A stretch of 64,000 nt of DNA from Pelomyxa schiedti (GCA_020536535.1 JAHLWZ010000253.1:62001-126000); one strand, 5' to 3'; positions 22,792 through 41,183 are shown, counted from the first letter of the stretch. Notes: generated by a model not told the origin, from the sequence alone. A program made the numbers and translations.

Positions 22792-25434
22792 TTAGCTCAA
22801 AATACTGCTGATTTTGAGGCCTCCAGCTCCCCGGCTTTGTTGTGGAGTTGTGGAGTTATGCTGGGATGTTTGAGTTGCAGGAGTTGTAGTGGTAGAGTGC
22901 CGCGATCTATTTGGTGTGGATGGTTGTTGCTGTTGTTGGGCTATCTGGGAGGCTTTCACTGGAGGTGGAAGTTGCATCAAGGGAAATGTACCTAGGAAAG
23001 TATATCAGTACAAATATGGATAAATAGAACAAACCAGTTGGATTCATCTGCTTCAATAAATTCGCAGCCACCGCATTGGCGGGGAGAGAGGAGAGTGGTA
23101 GAGTGTGGTTTGTAGTCGGCAAATTATTTGGCAGTAATCCGCTGTTGTAAGCTGAAAATGACAATGGAGAGTCTGTAGTTCGTGAAATTGTGAAGTCTAT
23201 AAAGTGATTCGTACTCATTGGCATGCTTATCAGCTGTGAAGTAAAATTAACGGCAGCAAGCATTGCGGGACTGATTGGGCCCAGTTTAGGAGGAGAAACT
23301 TGTGACACAAGTGATGAGAATTCCTGTCTCTGCCTGGAAGCAAGCTCCACTTGCTGAAGTGTGTTATTTGCTAGCAAGCACAGTGGGCTTTGTTCCAGTG
23401 AACTTGTTTTAGAGTCAGGGAGTTTTGGAGATCCACTTATGGGAAGGTCGGGCTTTCGTCTACATTGACTGAGAACATGTGTGATTTTGAATAGATTAAC
23501 CTCACTGTGAGTACAGCAGACACCCGGGGCTTTTTGGTGCCAGGGAATTCAGGTTGTTCCTCTTCCGTGCCAGTGTCGGCCATGGGGGGCAGAAGTTTCC
23601 CCAACTCGGCGGAAAAAGAGGGTCCTCTTTTAATTGGTGGTTCTACTGGTAGAACAGACATTACTTCCTTTTTAAAGACTGGAATCTTCGCCCCAGGGTA
23701 AAAAAATTCACACTGTGAATGTGTTAAAAGGCAACTTCGCCAATTATTGGTACCGGTAATAAATTTTGACTGTACAAGAAACCTAGTGCTCCAAAAAGAA
23801 TGGTAATGGCTGAACTGTGCATAAGCGGATTCTCTGACCATAGAGCCAATGTTTTTTGGAATGAGGACTGATGATAGTTCTATCATAAGGAATTAGAACT
23901 TCTAAGAAATATTTGTACCTACCTTGAATGCTGGATGAAGCAAACAAGTTTCCCATGTTAGTAGTTTATAGGAAGGAGACAGTTCCTCTAGCAGTGGAGT
24001 CCAGTGTTGAAGCTGAAGAAAGCCGTTTAATTCTTTATTTTACAATTGTATCAAGACCAAATGCAGCTGAAGTAAGGTAGCTTGCACTCCAAAGCTCCAT
24101 ATAGCATCACAAGGCTTGGTACTAGAGTTATCTTCCGGTACAGGTGTGAACATATGACGGAATATATCAGGGTATCTCCTCTGTGCATGCAGAAAGGCAG
24201 CATACATAAGATCCAGTACTGCTAAGTTCACCCTAATGTATAAATCATTCTCCTACCATAATCCTCTTTTTCTTTGGACTTACTGTTCATAACCCAGAAG
24301 TTTAGTAATAATGAAGTCAAAAACTGGCCCATCAGGGACGTTTGCCAATTCCTGAGCAGTTAAAGGAGGCTGAGCATTTTGGTTTGGAACGGGTTTCTGG
24401 TCATGAGATGTGGCCAAGATGTTACTTGATTCTTCATAACTTGCATTCTGTGGTGAGGAAGTAGTACCATTTTCAGTCTTAACTACATTGGGCTCTGTGG
24501 TGTTTGGTGCCTGGTCGCTTTGCGTCGATGAGTGAGGTGCAGTGGAAGAAGGCGCTGTTGTTCCGGAAGATGAAGTGTTATGCTCTTGGTGTACGGTTGA
24601 GGTGCTTGCAGAGAGAGGGTCTAACGTAGGGATCTGTGTTTGTCCTGACTCAGATATCCCAGCAATGTGCAACAATTCTTTCCAGACCAGCAGTCGTAAG
24701 CCGGTTTTGTCAGTTGTGTCTAGGTGTTTGGCGTACTGTTGTGTGGTGGCAAGCAAACCGCCATAGAACCGCAAAGACTTGTATTCTTGAAAAAGTGGAG
24801 AGTAAAACATCCTACTGTCCTGTTGTGTTTGTGAATATTGTGCGTCGCCAGTTTCCTGGCTGGACTGGTCTTGTTGCAACCTTGGGTCTTCATAAAAATC
24901 GTGTTGGGAGTGTTGTTGTTGTGGCGGTTGTTGCTGCAGCATGGAAGCGGCGGCAATGGCAGACGAGGTGCTGCCGTTTGGTGGGGTAGTTGCGTTAGGG
25001 TGCTTTCTCGGCTTGTGTTTCCGTCTCCCTCGGCGCTCCAAATCTTGCACGTGCTTGTGCGTTGCGGGTGAATGCATTTGCATTGGTGGTGTTGTTGCCT
25101 GAGGTTGAGACTCTTGTGGCGCTTGCAAATGTGACAAGAGCTGTTCTGTCTGCTGCCTCACATCGCACATTTGTTGCATCACCGACCGCCTCTCCGCCGT
25201 CGTTTCCGCGTCCTCCTGGTCGCAATCGTAGTTGTCGTCGTCGTTTTCTTCGTAAACAACGTAACGCGGTTGCGCCTGGCACTGCGGTTGTTTTTGTTGA
25301 CTAGACGAATGACGGCGATGTTGTTGTCTACCTGGAGCGTGCGAGGCGGATACGCCATTCACACCGGAGATCTTGGTCTTGGAGATCTCGCTCTGTTGCT
25401 CTGCGGGAGTACCACCCCCGTTGTAGGCGTGCAT
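22792..25434 (-). CDS. Gln/Ser-rich protein, function not recognised
   Basis: The first exon runs from 25434 to about 24286, with further exons at about 24231-24070, 23900-23480, 23390-23000 and 22990-22792. The N-terminal about 200 residues are Gln/His/Pro-rich with a basic RRGRRKHKPRKH stretch. A more structured part follows (SLRFYGGLLATTQQYAKHL; LRLLVWKELLHIAG; VFDFIITKLLGYEQ; AVLDLMYAAFLHAQRRYPD). The tail is Ser/Gln-rich with MADTGTEEEQPEFPGTKK. The basic patch and polar low-complexity tracts suggest a nuclear regulator, but I cannot name a family. The exon chain is inferred from strand, spacing and splice signals; the last two exons could belong to a separate gene. Confidence 0.6.
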
Positions 25435-25664
25435 TTTTTTAATTTTCTGATTTTAATTGTGTTGTTAGGAGCACGCGATTCCGGTTACCTGAATGTCGGA
25501 TTTTATAATTATTCAAGCAGGCCGATTTATCAGATTAGGTTAGCTCTAAAACAGGTTGTTCCAATCAATTACCAAAAGAAACAGCATTGCCCTGCTCATC
25601 TGCCAGATTCCCCAAAAGACGAACCCCAAGACACAACTTAGAAAAACAATCAAACGTGGGCGAT

Positions 25665-27798
25665 ATGCTGGTCCGTAGTTTGCTGTGTGCAGTTGCTCTG
25701 TGTGTGGCTATGGCGTCGGCGCACTTTGCGGCGCCGGGGTGGACGATGTCTGGTGTTGCTGTAGATCCGTCCGCTGAACTCAGCCTTGTCATTGCCATGT
25801 CCTATCGAAACATCCCACTTTTGGAGTCACACTTGCGGCAGTCCTCATTTCCAGGATCACCGAACTACGGTTGAGTACAGAGCGTCCCTTACGCGTTCTT
25901 ACCTTCCCACAGGAAAACATATGAGCAGAAGGGCTGTTGTTGAGCTCACTCGCCCTTCAGATGATGCCATGTTGGCTGTTGAACAGTTTTTGAAAGAAAA
26001 CTCCTTGAAGTTTGAAAAAAGCCGAGATTCCAGCTTTTTTGAAGTCGTAGCTAAAGCTGTCGATGTGGAGAAGATCTTCAGCACCACTCTGCGGATGTTT
26101 ATTCACACCTCAGGTTCTTTTCTTTACATTTTTTTTCCCCATCTAAAACCCAGAAGGCCTGACTAGTGTAAAGAGTATTAATGGCTACACAATCCCCGCG
26201 CAGATAAAGCCTTTTGTCGCCTGCGTGGAGGGACTTACAGGACTTCCAAGTACTTACGTACCTGTTACCTCAATAATTAAAATGTTTGTAGGAATCCCAC
26301 AAGAAGTGAACGCAGTTCGTGGTGCCAACAAGGTTACACCAGCGTGGCTTCGTGATCGGTATTCTGTTACTGTTCCTAGTACCTCACCCTCGAATCTTCA
26401 GGTGCCGATTTCCCATCGTTGAGATGAACCTAATTTTTTACAGGCAGTTGTCTCTTTCCTGGAACAATACTTCAGCTACACCGACTTGGAGAAATTTTTC
26501 CAACAGTACGAGCCAGAAATGTCAGGAATGGTTCCTGAACAAGTTGTTGGGTTCAACAATGCCTCTTTCCCGGGGCTCGAGGCAACTCTGGACATACAAG
26601 TAAGATTAATCACTTTGATTCGTAGTTCTAATTCTCTTTTCCTCCATACAGTTCTTAATGGGTAAAAGTTGCACTCGATTTTATTTTCGTTGACCATTGC
26701 CAGGCATAACAGAAAATATACGGACTTGGGTGTACTATACCCCAGGAACTATCGCTAATGGAAACGAGCCCTGGCTTGATTGGTTTGCCACATTGGAGAG
26801 TGAAGAAGAAATCCCTTGGGTTCTGTCTATGAGCTATCAGGTATAGCCTTTGAAATGCTGTCTCAATACTTATTTTCTCAGGATTACGAACCAACAGTTG
26901 ATAAGGACTATGCCCTTCGAGTGAATGATGAATTTATTAAGGTATGAAACTGTTTTTTGTCGTTATTCCTGACGGTAGGCAGTACACTTCCATGGGCTAT
27001 ACCTTTGTCACAGGGAGTGGAGATTGGGGTGTAGGTTGCCAGAGTGACGTATGTGACAGGTTCACACCTGACTTTCCAAGCTCCTCCCCTTATGTTGTTT
27101 CTCTTGGTTAGCATCTTTGTTTCTCTTTTAATTGCTAATTCATTTCAGGGGGAACAACTATTCTAACCGCTGGTGAAATTGGAGTGTCCTTCTCTAGTGG
27201 GGGCTTCTCTGATTACTTTGCAGCTCCATCATATCAGTCTTCTCTTGGTGGGAGTCGAGTGTCCCTACTTTTTTTTTTTCACCTTCTCAACAGTATCCAA
27301 GTACCTTTCAGATCCTTCGGTTCCTCCTACATCATTCTTCAATGTCAGTGGTCGTGCCTTCCCAGATCTTTGCACTATGGCCACAGACTTTGCAGTAGTC
27401 TGGTTCGGGTTTGATTATAGTGTTGGAGGAACAAGTGCCTCAACACCCACAGTAAGTTACAGAATCCTGACACATTTTCATGACTGTTAAACAGTTTGCA
27501 TCCATGCTATCACTCATCAACAGCATGAGACTCACTCAAGGCTTACCCACTTTGGGGTGGGTTAACCCTCTTCTCTACCAAGCATATGATTCCGGCGCTT
27601 TTACTGGTACTTGCTGCTTTATCCTTCTTTTAAACTGAGCCTTCCACCCTAGACATAGTATCTTGCGAACCACAAGAAAGTGGATGCTGCAAAGAAGCTT
27701 TCTCCACCACAACAGGCTGGGATCCTATGACAGGAATGGGCACACCCAAGTTCGACGTTCTCGCTACATTAGCCATGTCAGCAGACTTATTCAACTAA
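25665..27798 (+). CDS. Sedolisin / tripeptidyl-peptidase (peptidase family S53)
   Basis: Secreted or lysosomal acid serine protease that removes tripeptides or cleaves internally. A signal peptide (MLVRSLLCAVALCVAMASA) is followed by a prodomain (YRNIPLLESHL; AVEQFLKENSLKFE; AKAVDVEKIFSTTL). The catalytic Glu and Asp are in PGLEATLDIQFLMG, the oxyanion Asp is in GSGDWGVGC and the nucleophile Ser is in VGGTSASTP. The C-terminal calcium-site region includes TTTGWDPMTGMGTP. All family catalytic residues are therefore present. About ten introns of 40-70 nt interrupt the gene; one near 26640 is hard to place. The start ATG at 25665 lies 230 bp from the divergent Gln-rich gene. Confidence 0.93.
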
Positions 27799-27876
27799 GT
27801 TCGTTTTGTCACTTGGCGATTTTTCCTATGCATTAAAAAAGGAGGCAAAAAAAGTTTTATTTTATTGTTTTTTTTT

Positions 27877-30626
27877 CTATTTGGGACATTCACCACAGTC
27901 CAGGGTAAATAGGGAGAGTTCACCCAGCTCAACTAAAACTTCCAGTGCTGTTACACCACAATATACCACAAACAAGAAAATTGCATAGGCGGGCACCAGC
28001 TTGAATCTGCACAGGGGTACAACTACACCGTGCAGTACAACAAATAATACAAGGCAGCCCACAGCAATCAAAATGGTGCTTGTCAAACACACTGAAAAGC
28101 AGTGGTCGAGTCTTTCCGCCATTATAAGCCCGCCAAAGCCAAATGTGAAGGAAAAAGCTGTAAAAATGGTGAGAGGGTTTTTTTGTGGTTTGTTGGTAAT
28201 TGTTTGAGTGTAGGAATGATGGAGTACATATAATGCAGCTTAGGTAAGTACCCTGAATCGCCTAGGGAAAAAGAAATTAGGAACTCGAAAGATTATAACT
28301 GGGGCCTCACTATTCTGGGTAACCCCTCACGTGAAATAATTACGTTAGATATTAGGTCTGGTAGAGAGTTAGACATGGCACGGAGGCTGGTTTTGTACCA
28401 ATAATTGAAGTTCCCCAAGGAATTACTGTGAGGCCGAGAATACTTGAAGTAAGACCAAGGATTTGCCCAAAAGACTAACTCAGCATGTTGGTGTAGATAG
28501 AACAAAGGGTGCTTGTGTACGAGTGCATGATAAATGTGATGGGTGCTAGAGTGAGAATAGCTGGAAGTACCAGAATTACAGCAATGAATTCACAGGCCAC
28601 TAAGTATAGCCATAAACCAGAGCAGAGGAGTGCCGGGAATACAACTACCTGCAGTAAATAAGATTGTTGTCTGGAATTAATATTGTTTAAAATTTTGTTT
28701 ATCATAAAAGTATAGTGTTTGGGTTGTGAGGAAGCCTTTGAATAGACATAAGATGAAGCACCGTATCTGCATGCCAGGCACATAATAGGTGCAAGAATAA
28801 CGCCCACCACTAAGAAGAAGAACCACAAGGGTACATCAAAATCCCCAATTTCAAAACTGACAAGGTATTCTGTATTTGAAGGTGTAGGGTTATTTGTCAT
28901 TTAAAATATTGCATGAGGTGAGACCAACGTTGTGATGCAAGAAGAGCAAGTAGGGGGCCCAAAATGCACGATGTGGCAAGGGAGAAAGTTGCGCCGAAGT
29001 ACTTCATTGATAATGGAGGGATACTGCAGTGACGAATAAAAACTGATGGAGCGAAAAATATGTACACTGCTTTTTGTAAGCGTGTTTTATCATCCCATCG
29101 AATGGCAGAGGAAAATCTGGGAGAATATTACTGTAACAAACTGGCGGGTCTACCAACCTCTGAAAGAATCTGGTAAAGCGGGAAGGTGTATGCAAGTCGC
29201 CATGAAAAACAAGTGTACCTGAATTTTATTTTATTGGTATAAGTAAATCTGATTTTAGATGAGCACCTTGGTAGCCAGGGCTGGTCCTTATTGGGCTTGA
29301 CCTATTCCTTGGGCCCCACCCACGAAAGTTTGCTAAAAATACAACTTCATTTAGGATCGGGGAAAGTTCGTCATCATCTTGGATATCATAGGAAGGGTCA
29401 GGCAAAAGTCGATGACTTGATTCTGGAGAACCCTGTGAGGTGCATAGTGCTTTTGAAGGCAGGTACCAGTGTTGCGCTTTATTTTTAGCTGCCGGACAAA
29501 TCGAACAGCGATTAAAGCAGACATATATCTGGGAGCAGAGGTCACTGTGTAAAAAAACAAAGTGGTTGGTCACATAAGAAACGCCACAAATATCACTATG
29601 CAGCCCCATGTAAAGATTCTCCCCAGGTAAAGCAGGACAGTGAGCACCATCATAGAGAGGGTATAGTATGCGGTATCTCGGAAAAATGGCCGTCTTGAAA
29701 TACTAAGCTTCTCTTTGAAAAAAGCTATACATCCAAGTACCACCATCATCAAAAATAGCCCAGACCCTTGTGATGTTAGGTGAGGGGAGGTGAGGTGAGA
29801 AATGTAACACCTTACCAATAACAACATTTGTTGCCAACTGAGGGGCTCCGTGACTCACTGCTGAAGTAGCCACAAAAACTGTGGGGGCACTATTACCGAT
29901 TGACAGGAAAACAACTCCCTTCACAGAGTTAAGAATAAGCTGGGAGTGACAGAAAGATAAAATGGGTAGAGGGAAAAAAAAAAAAAAAAAAGAAGTACAC
30001 ACCGCAATATATGGAGACAGACCAAAGCAGTCAGATAACTTTGCCATCGTCTCACAATAAAACTGGTCAGTAGTAGACAACAGCATGTATGTCAGAAATA
30101 GCAGCCAGAGGGCCATAAGCACCAAGGAGAGCCACTGCAGGTCCTTTCCCAGTGCGCAGTACGTGAATACCTCATAGTCAATAAGCCCCAGGTGGTAAAA
30201 GCAGTCCGCCTCGCTGTTGCTCCTGGCACACGCGCAAGGGTCATCACACGTCGCTGGTTGTACACAAATCCAAACACTCGAACTGCTATTTCCACTACTA
30301 CTCTTACTCTCCCCATCACTCGCCACAGACATCCCACTATAGCTGTCACTGTCACTGACACTGTAACTGTAACTGTCACTGAGACTGACACTATCACTGA
30401 GACTGGTGCTCCGGCTGCGGCTGTAGGAAACCGACGAAGCGGCGGCCGCGGTCGAAGCGCGCGCGAGAAGGGCCAACGTCAGCAGCGACGCAGCTAGGAC
30501 GCGCGCGCTCGACGGCCCTGCGCCGCGCATCGGCGAGCAGCCCGGATGCAACTGCAAATGGAAACGAAAATGCCGACGCCAACGCTGCACGCCCCTGCTG
30601 TCGTCGTCGTCGCCGCCGTAAGGCAT
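27877..30626 (-). CDS. Cation/calcium exchanger of the CCX/NCLX type
   Basis: Multipass exchanger moving Ca2+ against Na+, K+ or H+ across an internal or plasma membrane. The N-terminus has a signal-type hydrophobic segment (VLAASLLTLALLARASTA), then a Ser/Asp/Tyr repeat region of about 35 residues and a Cys-rich lumenal part. TM segments start at LSLVLMALWLLFLTYMLL. The first alpha repeat is LKLSP-like (CFGLSPYIA) then FLSIGNSAPTVFVATSA. The second alpha repeat is SNSLPDLISNVIISREG. The C-terminal helices end in YAIFLFVVYCGVTALEVLVE. The first alpha repeat has Thr where the family usually has Asp (GNGAPD). A CCX assignment rests on the paired alpha repeats and topology. About eight short introns are present. 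Confidence 0.82.
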
Positions 30627-30880
30627 GGTTCTGGCTGGTCAACCCAGTCGATGATGTGCACGCGCGTGCCCTCCTTGCCGGCCTTGTTTGTTTTCTTTTG
30701 TTCCTTGTATCTGGGTGTTTTGTGATGGTTTTTTCGCTTTTTTCGTTTGGTGGCCGATACGGGTGATGAGATTTTGAGGAACGCTTATTGCTTTTGTTGG
30801 GCGGACTGGAAGGGCGGTTGGGAAGCGGGTTTATTCGGAGCGGCCAGGGAGAACGTCCGCAGTTATGGGAGCGAGGTTAT

Positions 30881-33800
30881 CTAGGGTGGCAGCATGGAGA
30901 TTGCAGCTTTGGTGGTCGTGCGGTGTGCCAAGTCAGTGACAAGGAGTCCTTGTAGCACAGAAAGAGTGGGTGGGGGGCAGTGCTGTGATGTCAGTGCGGG
31001 AAGCTTGCCCACATCGAACCGGGAACCTTGCGGTGTAGTTGTGGGTATTGGTTCCAGCATGTGCCACATCATCAGCGCTGCCGCAAAGGTGTCCGCTTCC
31101 CCATATCTAGTAGGAAACGAATTGGAAATGAACCCATCGAGAGGAGGGGAATAGGAACCGCAAAAAGCCTCCTCTATCACTCAGGGACGTGACGGCTTTT
31201 GCTATTTCTGGGGGAATTGTAATGGGGTTACCCCATGGCTTGCTGTCTGGGCCAACAATACACATAAGCTCCCCCTCATTCCCACTGCATAGGGCTGCTA
31301 TACCAAAATCCGTAAGCTTGATCTGCTCTTCACCCTAAAGAACAGAGGTGAGAGTAAATATTCCTTTTGTTGTTTGAAGGAACCTGTTCAGAAGGATTTA
31401 CGAGTATATTACTTAGTCGAATATCTCTGTGAACCACAAAATTGGCTTGAAGGTGAGCAATAGCACAGAGTAGCTGCCTTAACCACCCAGTAACTTTTTG
31501 CCTCTTGAGCTCGGGAGTGAGTTTTTGGGCATAGTCCTCCATGGTCTCCCCGCCAAAAGGATGCACGATATTGAGCATTATATCTTTTTCAGAAAGTTCC
31601 CGAAGAAAAGATTCTGAAGAGAAAACGTTAAAGTCAAAGAACTTGCTGTGGAAAGTAGACTTTCTGCAGGAATGTACTCTCGCCAGGAGGAAGGAAGATG
31701 ATCCTCAAATATCGCCAAAGGATGAAGAATTCCCTGGTGTATTGGTAGTTGACTGAGCACTGTGCACTCGTTACCATAACTTTTGGTTTTGTTTCCCGTT
31801 AAACAAAGCAAAATATGAAAAACGGAGCACACATTGATCTCGTAAGTCTATGTGAGGCATCTGATGTTACACTAGGCATGCACTTTATCACAAACAGAAC
31901 TGTAGGCATGGAATTCATCGCTACAGAGAATGCAATAACACTGGAGGGGCAGTGTAGAATGCCTTGTACGCGAAAATGCTTATAGTGATGAATCCACACA
32001 CTAATAGCAGCCCTGCAATATATCTCTCGGAACTTTTCCGAACACTGGTTCCCTGAAGCAGAATTTTGCTGTGGATTTTTAAGTACATGAAAATCAAAGG
32101 AAAACTTACCTGAAGATTTGTTAGCTTCTTTAATTCGGCTTCATACTGTTCTTTTTGTATTTGCATCTCCTACTTATATTAGTCAGGAAAGAGAATGGGT
32201 TGCCAACTTTATCAAGTTGAGACAATCTTATATTTTGGCTTTCAACATGCTCAAGAGTAGATTGTAACTGTAATGTCAACCCCTACTTTTTGGTGTTTAA
32301 AACCATAATAAACAGGAAGAACTGTAATATGCAAATAGACCTCCAGTTTGAGTTTTAAGTCATCTTTTTCTCTTAGACCTTGAAAAAATCTTTAACAAAA
32401 GGAAAGTGCATAAATATACAACATTCCAGATACATGTTGTGTGCTGCTTCCTTTTTCGTGCGTTCTAATTCTAGCTGTTGTCTCAAAAGCTCTAATGTGC
32501 TCTGTGAGTCGCCTGGCTCTGTGTGTTGATCGGTTTCTTGTTAAGTAAGCAGGTGATAGTTTTGTTTTACTCAGTATAGCTAACCTGAAGCTGACTCATG
32601 TATCATGGGTGCTGAGAGAGAAAGTAGTCCTTTGCCTGCTTGTTGGAACACGATTGATGTAAGTGAAAGTGGAGTTGAAAGTATTGGTAATCTGGGCGAC
32701 ACAGGAGCTGACGCAGGTGGTGATGATGATGTAGGGGTAGAAGGTGGTGTTAATGTAGGTGTGGTAGATGTGTGTGATGAAGTAGATGAGGCTAGTGGGG
32801 AGGGTTGGGGGGAAGTGGATGTTGGTGGTGCTGATGTTGGTGGCACCGATGTTGGGGAGGTTGGCTTTTTTTGAGTTGAAATCTTTGTCCAGAGTGATGA
32901 CCACAGTGATGGAGAGAGTTGGTTAAACAGCTCCTTCAAAGTAACAGGCTCCAAAATGAGCTTTGGGAGGGGGTTGCCGAAAACTGTAAAAATTTGTTAC
33001 TGCCCCAAAAGGTGCGTTAAGTAAGGTACTTGTTAAGCCGGTTTCATCATTATCTTCACTAAATTGTAACTGCGATAGCGACTTCAGTGCTGTTATACTT
33101 ATCGGCAGGGTAGAGATCTGGTTGTTGTGTACTTTTTTTTTTTTTTTTTACCCCAGTGAGATCTCTGGGCTAGAGTGTGATATAGTGATAGGGTTACGTT
33201 TGAGTGTTTTCAGTGCCGTTAAAGTTCCTATCCATTGAGGGACTTCTGATATCTTATTGTTGTGCACTAAAAGTGTGTTTGTGGAAATTGACGTGACAGG
33301 GAGTGTACAAGATAACGCCTGTAGAGACACCAAAGCACTCATTCCATCCTCCAGTTGAAGAATTCTATTACGTGATACTAAAACAGTTTGAAAGCAAACT
33401 TAAATATAAACCACTTACAGTCGAGAGACTGCAAATTGGTCAAGCAAGAAATGCTAGCAGAAATGCACACGATCACATTTTTTCCCACTGTAGAAGGTTA
33501 GTTGGATGACAACGAAAAGTTATTGCACACAATCTAGTTGTTGCAAAGATGTCAAGTGACTAATTTCAGCAGGAATTATGGATATTTTATTGGAGTACAC
33601 TAAGGGTGTCAGATACATAATTGGTTTTTTTTTCCAGGTCCTTACAATGGAGTTGTTGTAGTGCCACTAGACAGCTTATTTCGGGAGGAATGCACACAAT
33701 GTGGTTATAATACACTGAGTACAGAATTTAACATCATCAACAAAAAAAAAAAAAAAGAGAAAAAGCAGTACAATTTAAGCGAGTAAGGTGAGTCAAACAA

Positions 33801-33952
33801 CTAATGGTGCTCGGTATCTCAACGATCTCACTGAATCCCACTGTTTGTATGTTGGATTTTTATTGATGTGAGGAGTCAATTGTACAGTCGAGATCAGTCT
33901 TCTTGGTTGTCACGACGTGGGAGATCTCGTTCTTTAGTTTCTCGTCCCCCAT
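30881..33952 (-). CDS. Leucine-rich-repeat, single-TM protein kinase
   Basis: The first exon starts at 33952 (MGDEKLKNEISHVV) and joins through a 45-nt intron to the first LRR. Four or five LRRs of the form NxIxxIPxEISxLxxLQxLxC follow, most with an intron near the LxC. Then come a Pro/Ser/Thr-rich segment (32580-32950), a coiled-coil-like part, one membrane helix (YIAGLLLVCGFITISIFAYKA) and a kinase domain. The kinase keeps its key residues: lysine in VLFVIKCM, the helix-C Glu in YGNECTVLSQL, HRDIRLSNI, TDFGIAAL and a PPEIA motif. It therefore looks active and TKL/tyrosine-kinase-like. No signal peptide precedes the LRRs, so whether they face outside is unclear. The exon chain through 31850-32600 is approximate. 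Confidence 0.75.
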
Positions 33953-34193
33953 CCACGCCCTGCCCCCTTGTGGTACAAATTGGCTTCACGTTTGAACAAA
34001 AAAATTGACTTGTTTAAACGAAACCGAAATGATGGCAGTTCGGGGAAAACACCTCAGATTTGAGGGCGCGAAGCAACATTGGTTGGTGGCCTGGACAACG
34101 TGCTGTCGTAGATCTTCTGCACTTGCGTGGTGAATTTTTGCCTTTTGGAGTGGGGGAGGATGCTTAGGATTGTGGGAGTGTGATTGTCGAGCA

Positions 34194-35949
34194 TTACCTG
34201 ACGTCGTGCATTGGGGTGGATGATCCGGCGACAGGATAGACCCTGTTTGTCATCAAAAGTACAATGAGTTGGCGGTCTTTGTCAGCACATATCATGGTCC
34301 CTGTATATCCGGTATGCATGAATGTGTGCTCGGAAAGGGTGCCGCAACTCTGTGTCCAGCCTTGGTCTGTGGACGATTTGTTGGAGGAGAGGGGGAACAC
34401 ATAAAGATGTACCGAAGACCGTGTAGTCATTCGTATTCCACCCAATAGCGCGACTGCTCTGTGCATGGTTGTACTCCGTTGTCCAGAAGTCGGATGTAGT
34501 TTGATTCAGGAGAGGGTCATCATCAGTTGCAAATAGCCACCTTGGTTCCTGCAAGTTAGAATTTCTCATTTTTGTGGAGATGTACATTTGAGTCAATTTC
34601 AAAACATCTTTAATGTTCGAAAAAAACCCAGCATGACCGGATACACCTCCCATAGCATATGCATTTTTGTCGTGAACCTGCCCCTAAGAAAAAGATGGTT
34701 ACTGAAATCAAAGTTTCCTATATTTGATACTTGAGAGACAGTGTGCCTGTAAACAGTATCATTCTCTGTAGGAGCACATTGAGACCAGATGGCCGTGGAG
34801 GGAAGGTAACTGGTTTTCATCCAGTAAAAAAAATAATAAATAAAAATCGAGAGAGAGGTAGCACACGTCATAGAAGGAAAGGCTGATCCTAAAACGTATT
34901 TCCTTATATATGCCTCGTAATAACATTGCAAGTCACCATCTTGCCCAATGGGACACCCTGACAAAATATCGCTTGTCGAAATATATCCAAGATCCTTTGC
35001 GAGGCGGCCAATACAATACATCATAGTAATCATACTGCAATGGATAAGCTTTATTTAGAAAAGATATATTCTACCTTAAATCAGAATAATCATAAACGGC
35101 CCCAACAGGGTTTACTATGGATTCCTGTAAAACAGAATGGTAAATTTTCGACATGCAGCTGAAGTCCTCTCCTGGATTATAATACGGGGTTTGTGGGCAA
35201 GCAAAGCTCGACTCCCCTAGAGGGATGAGATGTTATAAGGCTAGAGAGATGTCACAATATCCTGGGCTTGGATCTGGAGCGAGCCCTGCATTGTGAAGCA
35301 ACAAGTTGAGCAAAGTAATTGGACCCTTTCCATTTACTTCATAACCAGGAAGGAGGGAAGACACTTGAGTATCTACAAGGTGATGAACACCAAAATGAAA
35401 AAAGACTGTGGAGGAACCAAGAGAAATTCCATCTCGTTGATAAAAATGTGCAATTGCTGTGGTTGCAGCTATTTCGAGATAAGGAGCAAGCGAAAAATTG
35501 ACAAGAGACCTGTGACTTTAGTCAGACTTGCCAGGTCATATACAGTCTACATCCAAAGTTTTGGTCATGCCAATGACATGGTGAGAAAAGGTAGTATTGA
35601 TACCTCGAGTGTGACAGCTGGATTTTCTCCAGGATTCTGTGGTGGGGCTATAACAACACAAGAAGCAATACCATCAGATAGATATGGATTTTTGGATGAA
35701 ACAATGAGAGGCAACATCAGTGCAATGCAATTTTTGAGACACACGAATGCCGTAAGTGAAGTTGCCCAGTGCAACCGAGTATATGGTGCCAGATTTATCA
35801 GCCACCATGGCAGTGCAACCAGGGTAAACAGCGTCGGAAATGCCTTGAACGAGTACCGCGGTCGCCGGATCCCACACACCGTCCCCACACACAATACCAA
35901 CAAGTACCACAGCAACAACAAACGCAGATCTCACTGCGCCCCTCTCCAT
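34194..35949 (-). CDS. Secreted serine beta-lactamase-like hydrolase/esterase
   Basis: Member of the serine beta-lactamase/penicillin-binding-protein fold (esterase and LACTB-like branch). A signal peptide (MERGAVRSAFVVAVVLVGIVCG) is followed by a mature domain. The SxxK catalytic motif is in DLASLTKV, the second motif is YSD in VYDYSDL, and HTG in MHTGYTGT stands for the KTG motif. AMGGVSGHAGFFSN and AIGWNTND also fit the esterase branch. The substrate is unknown. A 232-codon open frame on the opposite strand (35293-35991) is only the antisense of these exons. About six introns of 40-70 nt are present. Confidence 0.85.
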
Positions 35950-36107
35950 ACTTCGCGATTTTGTTTAATTTGTGGCACTCGTATCGTGTGACAACAGAGC
36001 AGGCTCACGAATGCTGAAACTTTTTTTCAGGAAATCAGTATTTTTTCCTTGTCGTTTTTTTCTGGAAATTCGACTTTACGAAAACAAAAAAAAAAAAGTA
36101 AGTAGGA

Positions 36108-40997
<4,890 letters not shown>

Positions 40998-41183
40998 GAA
41001 TTGGTACTTGGACACGCCGTACCACTTTTTCACGAAGCTATAATTGAACCCCTTTTTTTGCCCTTTGGCCTTTCCTTGTCTTTTTATAGTACGTAAACAC
41101 CACCAACCAAAAAAGAGGAATAAAAAACACAGTGCACACAAATCAAAAAAAAACCAAGAAACAAACAACAGCAGCAAAGCAAA

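Noticed and set aside
35293-35991. 232-codon open frame on the plus strand
   Set aside because: It is the exact antisense of the beta-lactamase-like exons, which carry SLTK, YSD and signal-peptide evidence on the minus strand.
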